A stretch of DNA of 64,000 bases, taken from contig NC_091134.1 in assembly GCF_041381155.1 (NCBI RefSeq), forward strand, positions 59,365,467 through 59,429,466. Direction: 5' to 3'. Under the pieces are notes generated by a model. The model was not told where the DNA came from, did not search any database, and worked only from the letters and a program-made list of their open reading frames with translations. Shown here in pieces: positions 14,501-25,400 of the stretch (positions are counted from its first letter, which is position 1; every line of letters starts with the position of its first letter). The position numbers and the translations under genes were made by a program. Source of the stretch: Argopecten irradians (lineage: Eukaryota; Mollusca; Bivalvia; Pectinida; Pectinidae).

Positions 14501-15035
14501 AAATAAGCTATCGGACTGGCTTTTTAATGACTACTGCTTCAATAATGTTTCAGTTCCTTTTATTTACAGGGTCCACTGGCAGCTATACCAGTTCCATTTC
14601 GCTGTAGAGGCAAATACAAAACATTTCAGTCACTTCTAGACCCTGATACTGGTAAGTATAATGCAAAGGCATGGATTAAAAACTTTTATTTTCGATGACA
14701 ATGTCATCTTCATACAAAATTTGTGTAATTTACAAACTTGCAAGCCAAAATGTAATTTTTACATAGGTGACCGCTTATACCCCGACAACTTATCGGCCCA
14801 GCTCTGTACTCGACGGGAAGTACGCGAGTTCGCTGAAGAGGCCAAAGCTTTGGGCGTTCAATACATTGGTTTGTGTTGTGGTAACTCCCCGGCATTCTTC
14901 CGCGAGGTGACAGACGTATACGGCAGAACAACAGGAGCCACTAAATATACTCCCGACTTCACCAACAGTCTATCAAGGTCCACAGATCCCAAGAATAAGA
15001 AGATACAGTCTTACATGTTCGATCCAGTGGAATAA
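11594..15035 (+). CDS. BHMT: Betaine-homocysteine S-methyltransferase-like protein, intact copy
   Basis: The BHMT family transfers a methyl group from betaine to homocysteine, giving dimethylglycine and methionine; it is a cytosolic zinc enzyme. Seven coding exons join in phase: 11594-11606, 12670-12860, 13070-13264, 13492-13603, 14119-14297, 14570-14651 and 14767-15035, for 346 aa. The start is the ATG of MATK at 11594; its donor and the phase-1 acceptor of exon 2 give [17 protein letters not shown]. The family zinc ligands are visible: Cys211 in VGLNC and Cys294-Cys295 in IGLCCG. The N-terminal GYVK...TPE...P..V segment also matches BHMT. At 346 aa it is shorter than vertebrate BHMT (about 406): only ~50 residues follow the CCG motif, so most of the vertebrate C-terminal oligomerisation arm is missing. 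AATAAA at 15229-15234 is a good poly(A) signal. The family call is firm; true betaine specificity is inferred. Confidence 0.9.
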
Positions 15036-15315
15036 GCTGTGATCGAGTACCCGAAAGAGAAAATAGATTTTTGCAATGAATTATGTGCTAATAATTGTTT
15101 TACAGATAAGGTACCCCAAACAATATATATTATTTCATCTTAAATATTTACATGAAGTATTCAAACGATAACTTTATGCTGTGATCAGACGGTCATATCA
15201 TTTGTATATTGTACATGAACATATTACAAATAAAGAACTGAGAATAAAAATGGTTTTACTTGTTACAAGCATGTCAATGTCATACATGAATGCCACAAAA
15301 TTATTTTATATAGAG
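15036..15315 (+). other. 3' flank of intact BHMT with poly(A) signal
   Basis: Probable 3' untranslated region. AATAAA occurs at 15229-15234 and another about ten bases later, roughly 200 bases after the stop codon. The foldback repeat starting at 15316 lies just beyond. Confidence 0.6.
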
Positions 15316-15466
15316 GATATTTCTTGTTTCTTGATGAATACCAGTTATATTTCATAGAGTGGGGTAGAAACTTTGATATTATATTTTTCACGAGTGAAAA
15401 ATATCAAAGTTTCCGCCTCAAGAGATGAAATATTACTGGTATTCATCAAGAAACAAGGAATATTCT
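15316..15466. repeat. Palindromic foldback (MITE-like) sequence
   Basis: Two arms of ~72 bp are near reverse complements around a centre at about 15391. The left arm runs from ATATTTCTTGTTTCTTGATG to TTTTTCAC, and the right arm from GTGAAAAATATC to CATCAAGAAACAAG. The arms differ by a few small changes. The following ~300 bp also carry short GTGAAAA-type inverted pairs and an ATGACGTCAT-like site near 15595, so a larger non-autonomous element may be present. No target duplication was identified. Confidence 0.65.
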
Positions 15467-15979
15467 ATTTATTACATTTATTTTCTCGCTTTTATTTACA
15501 GAAGACCATCAATACTAGTTCCGCAATTGTATTTTACATAGCGATTTGCCCTTGCGATTATTATATCTAACGTCATATTTTTCAAAAAAAATATGACGTC
15601 ATTTTTGTGCACAAACTCATTACTTTTAAACAATCAAAATGATATTTTCACTGTCAATGGTGCATTCCGATAAGTCAAAAGCGAGTGAACATATCAAAAG
15701 TGATATTTCCACTCCAGTGATAATATCATTTATATTTTCACCATAAAACCTTATATTTCACTGCGAAAAGTGTAATAAATTACTTTTTCTCATTCCTTAT
15801 TCCGCGCTACCAAAATTAAGACGCTATGCAAATATAAAGATATCTCCACGTATAACTACAAATCTGTTTTTGTTGCAATATTGCCGTCCTATTCAAACTT
15901 TATTTTGCAATCATACCTTCATTCAGTCTTTTTCTTCACTGCGTACGGTAAAAGGGTGAGCTTCTTAAACCTAGATAAC

Positions 15980-18899
15980 GTACTGTAGAGCCATAGTGAC
16001 CAATGACTGTTAGTACTGCATCTAGCCATAGTGGCCGCTGATTGATAGTACTGCAGAGCCATAGTGACCGCTGATTGTTAGTACTGCAGAGCTATAGTGG
16101 CCGCTGATTGTTAGTACTGCAGAGCAATAGTGGCCGCTGATTGTTAGTACTGCAGAGTTATAGTGGCCGCTGATTGTTTGTATTGCATAGTTATAGTGGC
16201 CGCTGATTGTTAGAACTGCAGAACCATAGTGACCGCTGTCCGATTGTTAGTACTGCAGAGTTATAGTTGCCGTTGATTGTAAGTACTGCAGAGCCATAGT
16301 GGCCGCTGATTGTTAGTACTGCAGAGCCATAGTGGCCGCTGATTGTTAGTACTGCAAAGCCATAGTGACCGCTGATTGTTAGTACTGCAGAGTCATAGTG
16401 GCCGCTGATTGTTAGTACTACAGAGCCATAGTGACCGCTGATTGTTAGTACTGCAGAGCCATAGTGACCGCTGATTGTTAGTACTGCAGAGCCATAGTGG
16501 CCGCTGATTGTTAGTACTGCAGAGTCATAGTGGCCGCTGATTGTTAGTACTGCAGAGTCATAGTGGCCGCTGATTGTTAGTACTACAGAGCCATAGTGAC
16601 CGCTGATTGTTAATACTGCAGAGCCATAGTGGCCGCTGATTGTTAGTACTGCAGAGCCATGGGGGCCGCTGATTGTTAGTACTGCAGAGCCATAGTGACC
16701 GCTGATTGTTAGTACTGCAGAGCTACAGTGGCCGCTGATTGTTAGTACTGCAGAGCCATAGTGACCGCTGATTGTTAGTACTGCAGAGTCATAATGGCCG
16801 CTGATTGTAAGTACTGCAGAGCCATAGTGACCGATGATTGTTAGTACTGCAGAGCCATAGTGGCCGCTGATTTTTAGTACTGCAGAGTCATAGTGGCCGC
16901 TGATTGTTAGTAGTGCAGAGCCATACTGGCGCCTGATTGTTAGTACTGCAGAGCCATAGTGGCCCCTGATTGTTAGTACTGCAGAGCCATAGTGACCGCT
17001 GATTGTTAGTACAGCAGAGATATAGTGGCCGCTGATTGTTAGTACTGCAGAGCCTTAGTGACCGGTGATTGTTAGTACTGCAGAGCCATAGTGGCCGCTG
17101 ATTGTTAGCACTGCAGAGCCATAGTGGCCGCTGATTGTTAGTACTGCAGAGCCATAGTGACCGCTGATTTTTAGTACTGCGGAGCCAAAGTGGCCGCTGA
17201 TTGTTAGTACTGCAGAGCCATAGTGGCCGCTGATTGTTAGTACTGCAAAGCCATAGTGACCGCTGATTGTTAGTACTGCAGAGTCATAGTGGCCGCTGAT
17301 TGTTAGTACTACAGAGCCATAGTGACCGCTGATTGTTAGTACTGCAGAGCCATAGTGACCGCTGATTGTTAGTACTGCAGAGCCATAGTGGCCGCTGATT
17401 GTTAGTACTGCAGAGTCATAGTGGCCGCTGATTGTTAGTACTGCAGAGTCATAGTGGCCGCTGATTGTTAGTACTACAGAGCCATAGTGACCGCTGATTG
17501 TTAATACTGCAGAGCCATAGTGGCCGCTGATTGTGAGTACTGCAGAGCCATGGGGGCCGCTGATTGTTAGTACTGCAGAGCCATAGTGACCGCTGATTGT
17601 TAGTACTGCAGAGCTACAGTGGCCGCTGATTGTTAGTACTGCAGAGCCATAGTGACCGCTGATTGTTAGTACTGCAGAGTCATAATGGCCGCTGATTGTA
17701 AGTACTGCAGAGCCATAGTGACCGATGATTGTTAGTACTGCAGAGCCATAGTGGCCGCTGATTTTTAGTACTGCAGAGTCATAGTGGCCGCTGATTGTTA
17801 GTAGTGCAGAGCCATACTGGCGCCTGATTGTTAGTACTGCAGAGCCATAGTGGCCCCTGATTGTTAGTACTGCAGAGCCATAGTGACCGCTGATTGTTAG
17901 TACAGCAGAGATATAGTGGCCGCTGATTGTTAGTACTGCAGAGCCATAGTGACCGGTGATTGTTAGTACTGCAGAGCCATAGTGGCCGCTGATTGTTAGC
18001 ACTGCAGAGACATAGTGGCCGCTGATTGTTAGTACTGCAGAGCCATAGTGACCGCTGATTTTTAGTACTGCAGAGCCATAGTGGCCGCTGATTGTTAGTA
18101 CTGCAGAGCCATTGTGGCCGCTGATTGTTAGTACTGCAGAGCCATAGTGACCGCTGATTGTTAGTACTGCAGAGCCATAGTGACCGCTGATTATTAGTAC
18201 TGCAGAGCCATAGTGGTCGCTGATTGTTAGTACTGCAGAGCCATAGTGGCCGTGATTGTTAGCACTGCAGAGCAATAGTGGCCGCTGATTGTTAGTACTG
18301 CAGAGCCACAGTGACCGCTGTCTGATTGTTAGTACTGCAGAGCCATAGTGACCGCTGATTGTTAGTACTGCAGAGCCATAATGGCAGCTGATTGTTAGCA
18401 CTGCAGAGCCATAGTGGCCGCTTTTTGTTAGGACTGCAGAGCCATAGTGGCCGCTGTTTGTTAGGACTGCAGAGCCATAGTGGCCGCTGATTGTCAGCAC
18501 TGCAGAGCCATAGTGACCGCTGATTGTTAGTACTGCAGAGCCATAGTGGCCGCTGATTGTTAGTACTGCAGAGCCATAGTGGCCGCTGATTGTTAGTACT
18601 GCAGAACCATAGTGGCCGCTGATTGTTAGGACTGCAGAGCCATAGTGGCCGCTGATTGTCAGCACTGCAGAGCCATAGTGATTGCTGATTGTTAGTACTG
18701 CAGAGCCATAGTGGCCGCTGATTGTTAGTACTGCAGAGCCATGGTGGCCGCTGATTGTTAGTACTTTAGAGCCATAGTGACCGCTGATTGTTAGGACTGC
18801 AGAGCCATAGTGGCCGTTGATTGTTAGTACTGCAGAGCCATCGTGGCCGCTGATTTTTAGGACTGCAGAGCCATAGTGGCCGCTGATTGTCAGCACTCA
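15980..18899. repeat. 33-bp minisatellite, ~88 units, with 891-bp higher-order repeat
   Basis: A tandem array of a 33-bp unit, about 2.9 kb long. Each unit contains GCCATAGTGGCCGCTG followed by ATTGTTAGTACTGCAGA, so most carry CTGCAG. Rare variants repeat exactly 891 bp (27 units) apart: ACTGCAAAGC at 16351 and 17242, TGGGGGCC at 16660 and 17551, ACAGCAGAGA at 17011 and 17902. This shows that a block from about 16290 to 17190 was copied as a whole. Because 33 is a multiple of three, the minus strand from 18896 to 17055 stays open for 613 codons as an 11-residue repeat (ISGHYGSAVLT); a second minus frame is also mostly open. I read this as a by-product of the unit and not as a gene. Confidence 0.95.
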
Positions 18900-21800
18900 G
18901 CATTGGTTGATATTGATAGTCAAAACGTATGCTTAATCATGGTAAGATTATCAAGGTGGCATCCTTTTACTGTCTGTACCACGAGGCGGACACTTACACA
19001 TACTGCCTCCCAAAAACACACCTTTATTACATTCAGCTCAAAGATAAAAAATGAACGACAGTGGAACGTCAATTGACACGCTTCATACATGGTTTTGTTT
19101 CCATTATATCATTTTACTTCATCAAACCATTGAAAGTAACGGTCAATACACTAAAACAATATCTAACTAAATAATGACGCAACTGTGATTCTAGTGATCG
19201 TTTATTAAATATAAATCAATTACCTGTATCGTCATACAAAGGAATAGGATATTATTCAGACAAGAAGAACTATACATCAAATGTGTGTAGTTGTTGGTGT
19301 GATTAAAATAACATTAATATATCAAAAATATGTGATAAAAAGCCTAACATTTCAAAATAAATATTTCAAAAATCATGTAGAATAAGGTTGAATAAGGTTG
19401 GGAAACCAATTATATCACATATCATTAATGACTAATGAAGTATTTTGATTATTGATTTTACTTTTGTCTTTATGTAAAGACAGATGATATATTGTTTATT
19501 CAGTACTGACATATCTAATTTTAAAAGCAATATTAAAAACATTAAAATGTGCTGAAACAAACTTTCTTTAATCAAAACAGTAACACATCTGTGAGACATA
19601 ACGACGCAAAGACTATACAGCGTCTTCCATCCTCGCCTTCTTAGCACTTAACACGGCAGCTCATAGGACATCTGATAGAATTATAGAAGACGTCAATAGT
19701 AATAACAATGTATCTTGTCATTGTAAATGTAACAAATAGGATGATTATAAACATAGTGCTCTAAGCAATAATCATATGACTTGGAAAATACAAATTTCCA
19801 TTGTAAAACATGGCTTACAAAAAAGCAAGTAAGATCAAACGTTTAATTCTTATGTTTACAAACATTCAAAATTTTCTGGAAAACACATGTAATAAATTAG
19901 CACCACGTTTGAACTTACGTACACGTCTAATGCTACGAGGATTGTACATCACTCAGACAGATAGTGTAACAGTGGTGTATATACGCACATTGGTCATAAG
20001 AGATAATATTTGTACTTTATTTTGAATCACAGTGATTTTGGGGACCTTCACAATACATATCCATTACCATTGACTTTGTACAGTTATGTGCAGTTCTGCG
20101 TTTGATCATCATCATTTTCTCTCATTCTTTACATGTGACTCTTATAGTATGTTGAATAACTTTTCAATTTGAAAGTCTATTTGGGAACAAACACGTGACA
20201 AGTATTTGGTTTTTTGAACACTCCACTGGCTTTCAAAATATAAATCAGTTACATGCATCAGGAATTTTTACTCTGGAGCAATTTAAAGAACTTAGTCTGA
20301 ATGTCCTGGGGATCTTTTCTATATACAAAGCAGATATATCACCAGTATTAACATCAGAACAAAACTTATTGGTTATGTGCATTATGAAACAATGTCATCA
20401 CAGGTATAATTTAATGTAATATTTTCTTTCTTCACTTCATAAAAAAGATTGGGACATGGTAACACACATCTTCTTTGAAGATCACTAATATGAAACATTT
20501 TCATACAATTTAAACGTCAAATTTAACCTCAAAACATACAGATACATTACTAACAAATACTCTTTGACTTTAACAATTAGTTTAACTTTTTTCAGACCAA
20601 TATAAGGTTTTGGGTAAGTATACAAACATGTGTAAATATTCTATATTAACTCTGTATATATGTGTCATTGATAGATCTATATTTCTTAATATTGATATTA
20701 AAGAAATAATAGACATAAAAGAATTGAATCAGGACGTCATACGCATGTACATGTATATACATATCAAAAACTTAATTCAAAGGATACAATATTTGGATGC
20801 TATTGAGATTAAAATCATAAAAAGTATAAATAAAACAACTCATAATTGAAATAAACCCCTCCCAATATTGAGTATATATATATAGATATAATTAAATGTA
20901 CATATATATATTACGCTATTCTTATTACATTTTTCGATTTTAGTTAAGTTAAGCTTGGAATAATGGAATGATTAATTGTTTGCTTCATGGGGACATATAA
21001 TACATACATTTTTGTATTCCAGTCTATACAAGGTATATAATATGCATAACACTAAATGTTTCCTTACAATTAACTTATTAATTGGCATTACTTTCCAATA
21101 TATGTTTGGCGCAAGATCAAAATGATGTCAAAGATGATTAAAAACTGATAAAAACAGCAAGTAATATTGTATCAATGATCATATATCTGATTCACGATCA
21201 TATATCTTATTCACGTTTAGATTTTCAAAAATAATATTCTAACATAATAGTTATACTTATTGCCAAACCTAATACATGTATATTCAATACAACCAAATCA
21301 ACTGTTCCTTACTTACATATCCACTGCATTACAAGTAAAGGAAAAATGCAAGACTTCACGTAAATATCACAGATCTTGTAGATATGGGTCAATATCTCAC
21401 TAGAGGACAATGTGTATCATCACTTGGTCTAAAGAAATTATATATCTAACGCATACATGTGTATCATCTATAGGTCTAACGAAGTTATATATCTAATGAA
21501 TAAATGTGTATCATCAATTGGTCTAAAGAAATTATATATCTAATGGATAAATGGAGTACTTCACATCTTAAAAGTTTCAAATTACCAAATAACGTTACTA
21601 AATATTTTAGATATATCAAGATAATTTGTAAGTCAGTTAAAATTAAAACCAGAGATAAAGGCTAAATATGCTTATATAAATATACTTTTAATATAAATAT
21701 ACAAATATACTTTATATCTGTATAATAAAATTTCTGGTAAAATATTATAATGATTTTTTTTTTTGTGATAAAATACATGAACATGTGTCATACTAGAAAA

Positions 21801-22386
21801 ATATGTTTTGACAGTTTCATTATATCAGATTTGATAAAGAAATAAATTTTTCAAAAATCAATCAATATCATTGACTCTTTTTAATAACAATTATCAAATC
21901 TGTTATATTTCTACCTATTGGTACTTTATCCATATAAAGACATCATTATTTCTAATCATTTTGATATGTTATTACTATGTTGTCAAGGTCGGAAACTTGT
22001 ACAGTTATTACTGTAAGGCTATTATTTTCGTGTTTCACAGGACGTTGCCATAGTTGTGAAAATTTAATTTGTGAAAAATTAAGAAATGGATGAGTGATGC
22101 AAACCCTTAAAGTGAAATCTTAAAACAGTTAAAACAAGATTCTCTCGTGTTAAGTCTAAATTGTGAATATTTTGACACACGGAAAATAACTAGCTAAACA
22201 ATTTCTTCATTGCAAATCTTGTTTAGTGAGTGATTTTTTGTTGAGATTTCAGATAATGCTATTCCGTAAAAATTCAGTATTCAAATTGTCGCCTGATGTG
22301 ACATTGACCCATATAAAAGTTGAGTATTTATTTTTATTTGCTTTAATTTTCATTTTTTGTTTCTTTTGATTTGAAAATCTATAAAG
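18900..22386. other. Spacer between minisatellite and INSC 3' end
   Basis: Very AT-rich DNA with no recognisable exon. The only clear structure is a short tandem repeat at 21408-21553, listed separately. AATAAA at 22392-22387 on the minus strand, 108 bases past the INSC stop, marks a likely end of that transcript. Confidence 0.5.
21408..21553. repeat. Short tandem repeat, three diverged units of ~50-60 bp
   Basis: Three consecutive units share TGTGTATCATC, then GGTCTAA, then GAAATTATATATCTAA. They are diverged and AT-rich, and lie in the spacer downstream of INSC. Confidence 0.6.
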
Positions 22387-22392
22387 TTTATT
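22387..22392 (-). promoter_or_regulatory. Probable INSC poly(A) signal
   Basis: AATAAA on the minus strand, 108 bases downstream of the INSC stop codon at 22500-22502. Confidence 0.5.
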
Positions 22393-22499
22393 TCTAATAT
22401 TCATAACCTAAGATAGCATTTGTATGTAGTCTGACCAGCATCTCACACATAGGGGTTTAAATGAATAATGTTGCAACCATTTCTCCAATTCGAACTCAC

Positions 22500-25400
22500 T
22501 CATACAAAGTTCTCGTCTGTGTTTGTACAGATAAGGAAGGAGTCCATTAGCCGAGGCTGAATCAGCTGTTTAAAGTCAATATCAATAATGTTCTCTGTTT
22601 TATATAATGCACTCACTTTTCTTAGGGCAGCCTGAAATATGATATTATTTAACATTTTATTTTTCAGGTTTTTTTCAGAATGAGTTAAAAGCATGTAAGA
22701 ATGCTTTGATATTACATTATATACATTATAATTATGATGGTGTAGTCAAGTTTCAATATCACTCTCCAGGAGTTCTTTATGTATTATTTAGCCATCAGTA
22801 CCAACCGTGAAGTAGCATTATAATGCTAACAAGAGCTATAACAACAGCCTACAAATTAAACAAAGATAATGACTAGTTCTGGTTATTTTTCTAAGAAATA
22901 TATTTTCCAAGACATTGTTATCGATGCTATAAATTCAAGGAATAAGGAAAGCTAAGCATAAGGAAATACTAGACAATAAATTCTTACAGTCCAATCACAA
23001 AATTTTAGTTCAGTAAAATTGAAGTTTCCTTTCTAGCTTATGATTTATGCCTTAAGTGAAGGTGAAACACCTATTAACATTTAACTATATAGATCCAAAC
23101 TATCTTAAGTTTTACACACAAACAGATATAGGAGGAGAACTCACCAGACAAGCCACTAATACTGCGTCACTATTATTTCTCTCCCCTTTGATTCTACAGA
23201 GCTCCACCAGGCGGGGTATACCTACAGTAACCATAGAAACATCACAAATTATCATTCAAGGCTGGAGTGAGGCAAATAAAGTTAGTACTCTGTCACTTAG
23301 CAATGAGATATGATTTATTTATAACAAGTTCTTTTATCATGATATGTAACTCTATAACACATTTATCATGCTTCAGTATCATACCTTCCATTTCAACAAT
23401 GATTTGTGCTATTTCTTCCTCCCTGCACAGTCGAGCCAGGGCAATGGCTGATTTTTGCTGAACTCTTTCACAAGCAGCAATCTCGGAAGGAGACTTGTAG
23501 CTTAAAGGTCGTTCCTGTAGTAACTGCAGGCAAAGGTCAAGGCCACCACTATTTATAATACACTGTCTGCAGTTGTCAACAGCAACCATGTTTGCAAGGA
23601 CTGTAGCTACCTGCAATGAAATTATGTGGTCCTTAAATTCAATAATTGATTCATTTCTGTCAGTTGGATTCCATACAGTATCTACTAATGTGAGGTAAAT
23701 CACTTGTCAATAACTGTAACAGTTTCTGTCAAACATGAATAAAACATTACATTTTTTCATTTAGCTGTCACAAATGCAGTAGCTAGCTAGGCCAAAATTA
23801 AAAAAAACTATGGGCAGTAATCATTTTTTCCCCTTCATTTTTGAAAAGTGTTTTCAAACCCACCTGGTCTTTAGCAAAAAGAGACTGAGCAACACTGGTT
23901 CCGCATGACTGGATAAGAACACGAGGGGCGTCATACTTAAGTAAAATATCACAAGCCATGCTGTCCATAAATGTGATGTTAGCAATAGCCGCTGATGACA
24001 ACAGGAAGACTTCATGGGATAGAGTATTGGCACATAAACCTTAAAATCAAACAGGGATGAAGACAACAAGAGTTATAATGAAATCTTTGTATCATCTTTC
24101 TTATTGGCACTGACTTGTCTGGTACTGCTATTAAACAAAGACAGAGTGATTGATTGACTTCTACATACTCCAACATTAACGTGTTTTTGTATTTAACATT
24201 ATACTACCTCAGGTTCAAAAGAATTAAACAATTTAACTTTTTCAATTCACACCTCTACAATATACATGTATAGCTCTAAGTGTAACTCAATTCAACCCTA
24301 TAAATGTGTATATACTGGGGTGATATAACTATATTGTTTCACTTTACTGGTACATGTACAATGATTGTATCCCGTTACATTTTCTATGTGAAATATTTTT
24401 GCAAAACTAGTAATAATAATAACAAAATTTAGAAATAAAAGCTTACATTATATTTTCTATGTGAAATAAAAAACAAATGAATAATGTTTTTCTTCCAATG
24501 GCCTACCTATCAATGCCCGTAGAATTTCATCTATGTTTTCAACCAGGCCAGAAAGCTGTTGAAAATTTTCCAGACAGGGGGAGGTAACTTGTGCAAATAC
24601 TCCAGCCACTTCTCCTCGTACCTTTTCACCATTAGAGTAGTCACACAAGATGTCCATCAGACATTCCACGCCTCCCTCCTGTGCAGACATGGTGTTACAT
24701 ACAGGTCAATAACATTATTAATGTTCAGTAAATATAGGTAGAAGACTTCAAATTTTCCTGCTTGTACCATCTTGTACAATGTTTACTTTAAAGTTTAGTG
24801 CAAATTTTCTATAATTTTTTTTTAGAATTAGCACCAAGAAGCGTGTCTTCCGTTCATTAATAGTAAATAAACTGGAAACTTTTCTAAATAAAATTATCAA
24901 ATCAATTCCAACATAAATTATATTATTTATATACCTGTTATATATCTAATAAATTGCATACCTTTTCTATTTCAAATATTCCCTCTGCGACACAGCATAT
25001 TGTAGCCAGAGCTCTAAGTGTCTGTGGGTGAATGAAGCTCAGTGATTCTGTCCTACAGATGTCCAGTAATGCCCGCACACCACCCTCCTGTGTAACACAT
25101 AGAAAAGCTATACACAAAAGGACTTTACTCCATGGAATCTATACACAAATCCTCATATTTTTAATATCAAACAATTACACTATGTTGTTTTTTTCAAGAT
25201 AGTACATTAGGAAAAATTAGAAATGATAGTTATTATGTTACCTCTACAGTTCCAATAATTAGCTATCGATTAATTATTGTCAATTTTCAAATAAAATAAT
25301 TAGCAAGTTGAAGAAAATAATTTGATACAAATTCTATTATTAATGGTCATATTGGAGAACCCTTATTTACAGGTCTATCAGATACCATTGTATCTTTAAA

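Noticed and set aside
17055-18896. 613-codon minus-strand ORF as a repeat-protein gene
   Set aside because: It lies entirely within the 33-bp array. The unit is a multiple of three without a stop in that frame, and a second frame is also largely open. No flanking domain, splice context or promoter was seen.
15980-18899. CRISPR-like array
   Set aside because: Units are contiguous without unique spacers and the genome is eukaryotic.
19600-19650. Minus-strand peptide ending KKARMEDAV as the last exon of a gene
   Set aside because: The reading is only 13 residues, with an in-frame stop upstream and no convincing acceptor.
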